Source: an uncultured Bacilli bacterium (GTDB taxonomy: Bacteria; Bacillota_I; Bacilli_A; RF39; UBA660). Taken from it: a DNA stretch of 5,116 bases. The stretch is from assembly GCA_948687865.1 (NCBI GenBank), contig CAPQQE010000099.1, forward strand, positions 1 to 5,116, in the 5' to 3' direction. This document shows positions 4,963 through 5,116 of the stretch, in pieces; within the stretch, counting starts at the first letter, position 1, and every line of letters begins with the position of its first letter. Below the pieces are notes generated by a model. It was not told the DNA's origin, did no database searches, and saw nothing but the letters and a program-made list of their open reading frames with translations. Made by a program: the position numbers and the translations under genes.

Positions 4963-5116
4963 GAATAAGAGGAGTAAAATATATAATTTTTATAGAGAGT
5001 TAGTGGTTGGTGTAAACTAATAAATTATATATTTGAATGTTACTTATTCAATAGATTAATTCGTAAATCTGCGTTAAAGATTTAAGAGCATAGAAATCTA
5101 TGAAGTAAGGTGGTAC
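4963..5116 (+). promoter_or_regulatory. T-box riboswitch (3' end cut by window), specifier GUU for valine; probably the valS leader
   Basis: T-box leaders bind uncharged tRNA and then let transcription continue into an aminoacyl-tRNA synthetase or amino-acid gene. Stem I base: 4963-4969 (GAATAAG) pairs fully with 5043-5049. The specifier loop has AGTA (4973-4976) facing GAA (5035-5037), the usual loop E pair. After GAA comes one base, then GTT (5039-5041), then A (5042), then the closing helix, the same order I recall for glyQS leaders. The specifier is therefore GUU, valine. Middle helix: 4977-4989 pairs perfectly with 5022-5034 (13 bp). Above it lie AGAGAG and a short stem 5000-5003/5017-5020 closing the loop TGGTTGGTGTAAA, the conserved distal module. 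A small hairpin lies at 5053-5057/5066-5070. Stem III is 5089-5093/5098-5102. The T-box sequence AAGTAAGGTGGTAC begins at 5103. UGGU (5111-5114) would pair with an ACCA tRNA end, which fits the discriminator A of tRNA-Val. The antiterminator's 3' half and the terminator lie past the edge. Confidence 0.93.

Noticed and set aside
4942..4970. TTAACA as the -35 of a promoter for the T-box transcript
   Set aside because: No acceptable -10 lies at 16 to 18 bases, and the transcript would start inside Stem I and destroy its base helix.
1..5116. CRISPR array, tRNA or rRNA genes, insertion sequence ends, or recoded TGA
   Set aside because: I saw no regularly spaced repeats, tRNA-like cloverleaf, rRNA motif or transposase. 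Tryptophan is encoded by TGG, and the genes end in TAA without in-frame TGA.

Overview
The window is chromosomal DNA from a very AT-rich (roughly 20 % GC by eye), probably spore-forming Bacillota. The reasons are the SpoVID-like and YsxE-like spore coat genes, AGGTGAT/AGGAGG ribosome binding sites, exclusive use of TAA stops, TGG (not TGA) for tryptophan, and a T-box leader. A gut-type low-GC member of the Bacilli is my best guess, but it cannot be fixed from this sequence.

Layout, left to right. (1) 1-723: the 3' part of a spoVID-like coat morphogenesis gene, already open at the left edge. It has a SpoVID-type beta domain, an acidic linker and a C-terminal LysM domain. It overlaps by 14 bases (2) 710-1600, a ysxE/CotS-family kinase-like protein whose catalytic Asp positions are replaced. 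(3) 1562-1759, minus strand: a probable small two-helix membrane protein with a near-perfect ribosome binding site, convergent with ysxE. (4) 1871-2476: a secreted staphylococcal-nuclease-type (SNase) nuclease with all catalytic residues. (5) 2546-4465: an unrecognised 639-residue membrane protein with a large helical cytoplasmic part, a Lys-rich linker, one membrane helix, and an outer domain resembling a thioredoxin fold with SxxS in place of CxxC. (6) 4503-4919: a small lipoprotein, possibly frameshifted near its end. (7) 4963-5116, cut by the right edge: a T-box riboswitch. Its structure can be drawn in detail, and its specifier reads GUU (valine), so the gene beyond the window is very likely valS.

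In Bacillus subtilis the order is spoVID-ysxE-valS. The same frame is present here, but four genes for membrane or exported proteins lie between ysxE and the valS leader. The nuclease, the 639-residue protein and the lipoprotein each appear to have their own extended -10 promoter (TGnTAtAAT) and a very short leader, so they look like separate transcription units rather than one operon.

The points most worth following are the valine T-box and its synteny; a perfect Shine-Dalgarno plus in-frame ATG inside spoVID that could yield a separate LysM-only protein; the SxxS thioredoxin-like membrane protein; and the +1 reading frame that continues the lipoprotein past its stop.
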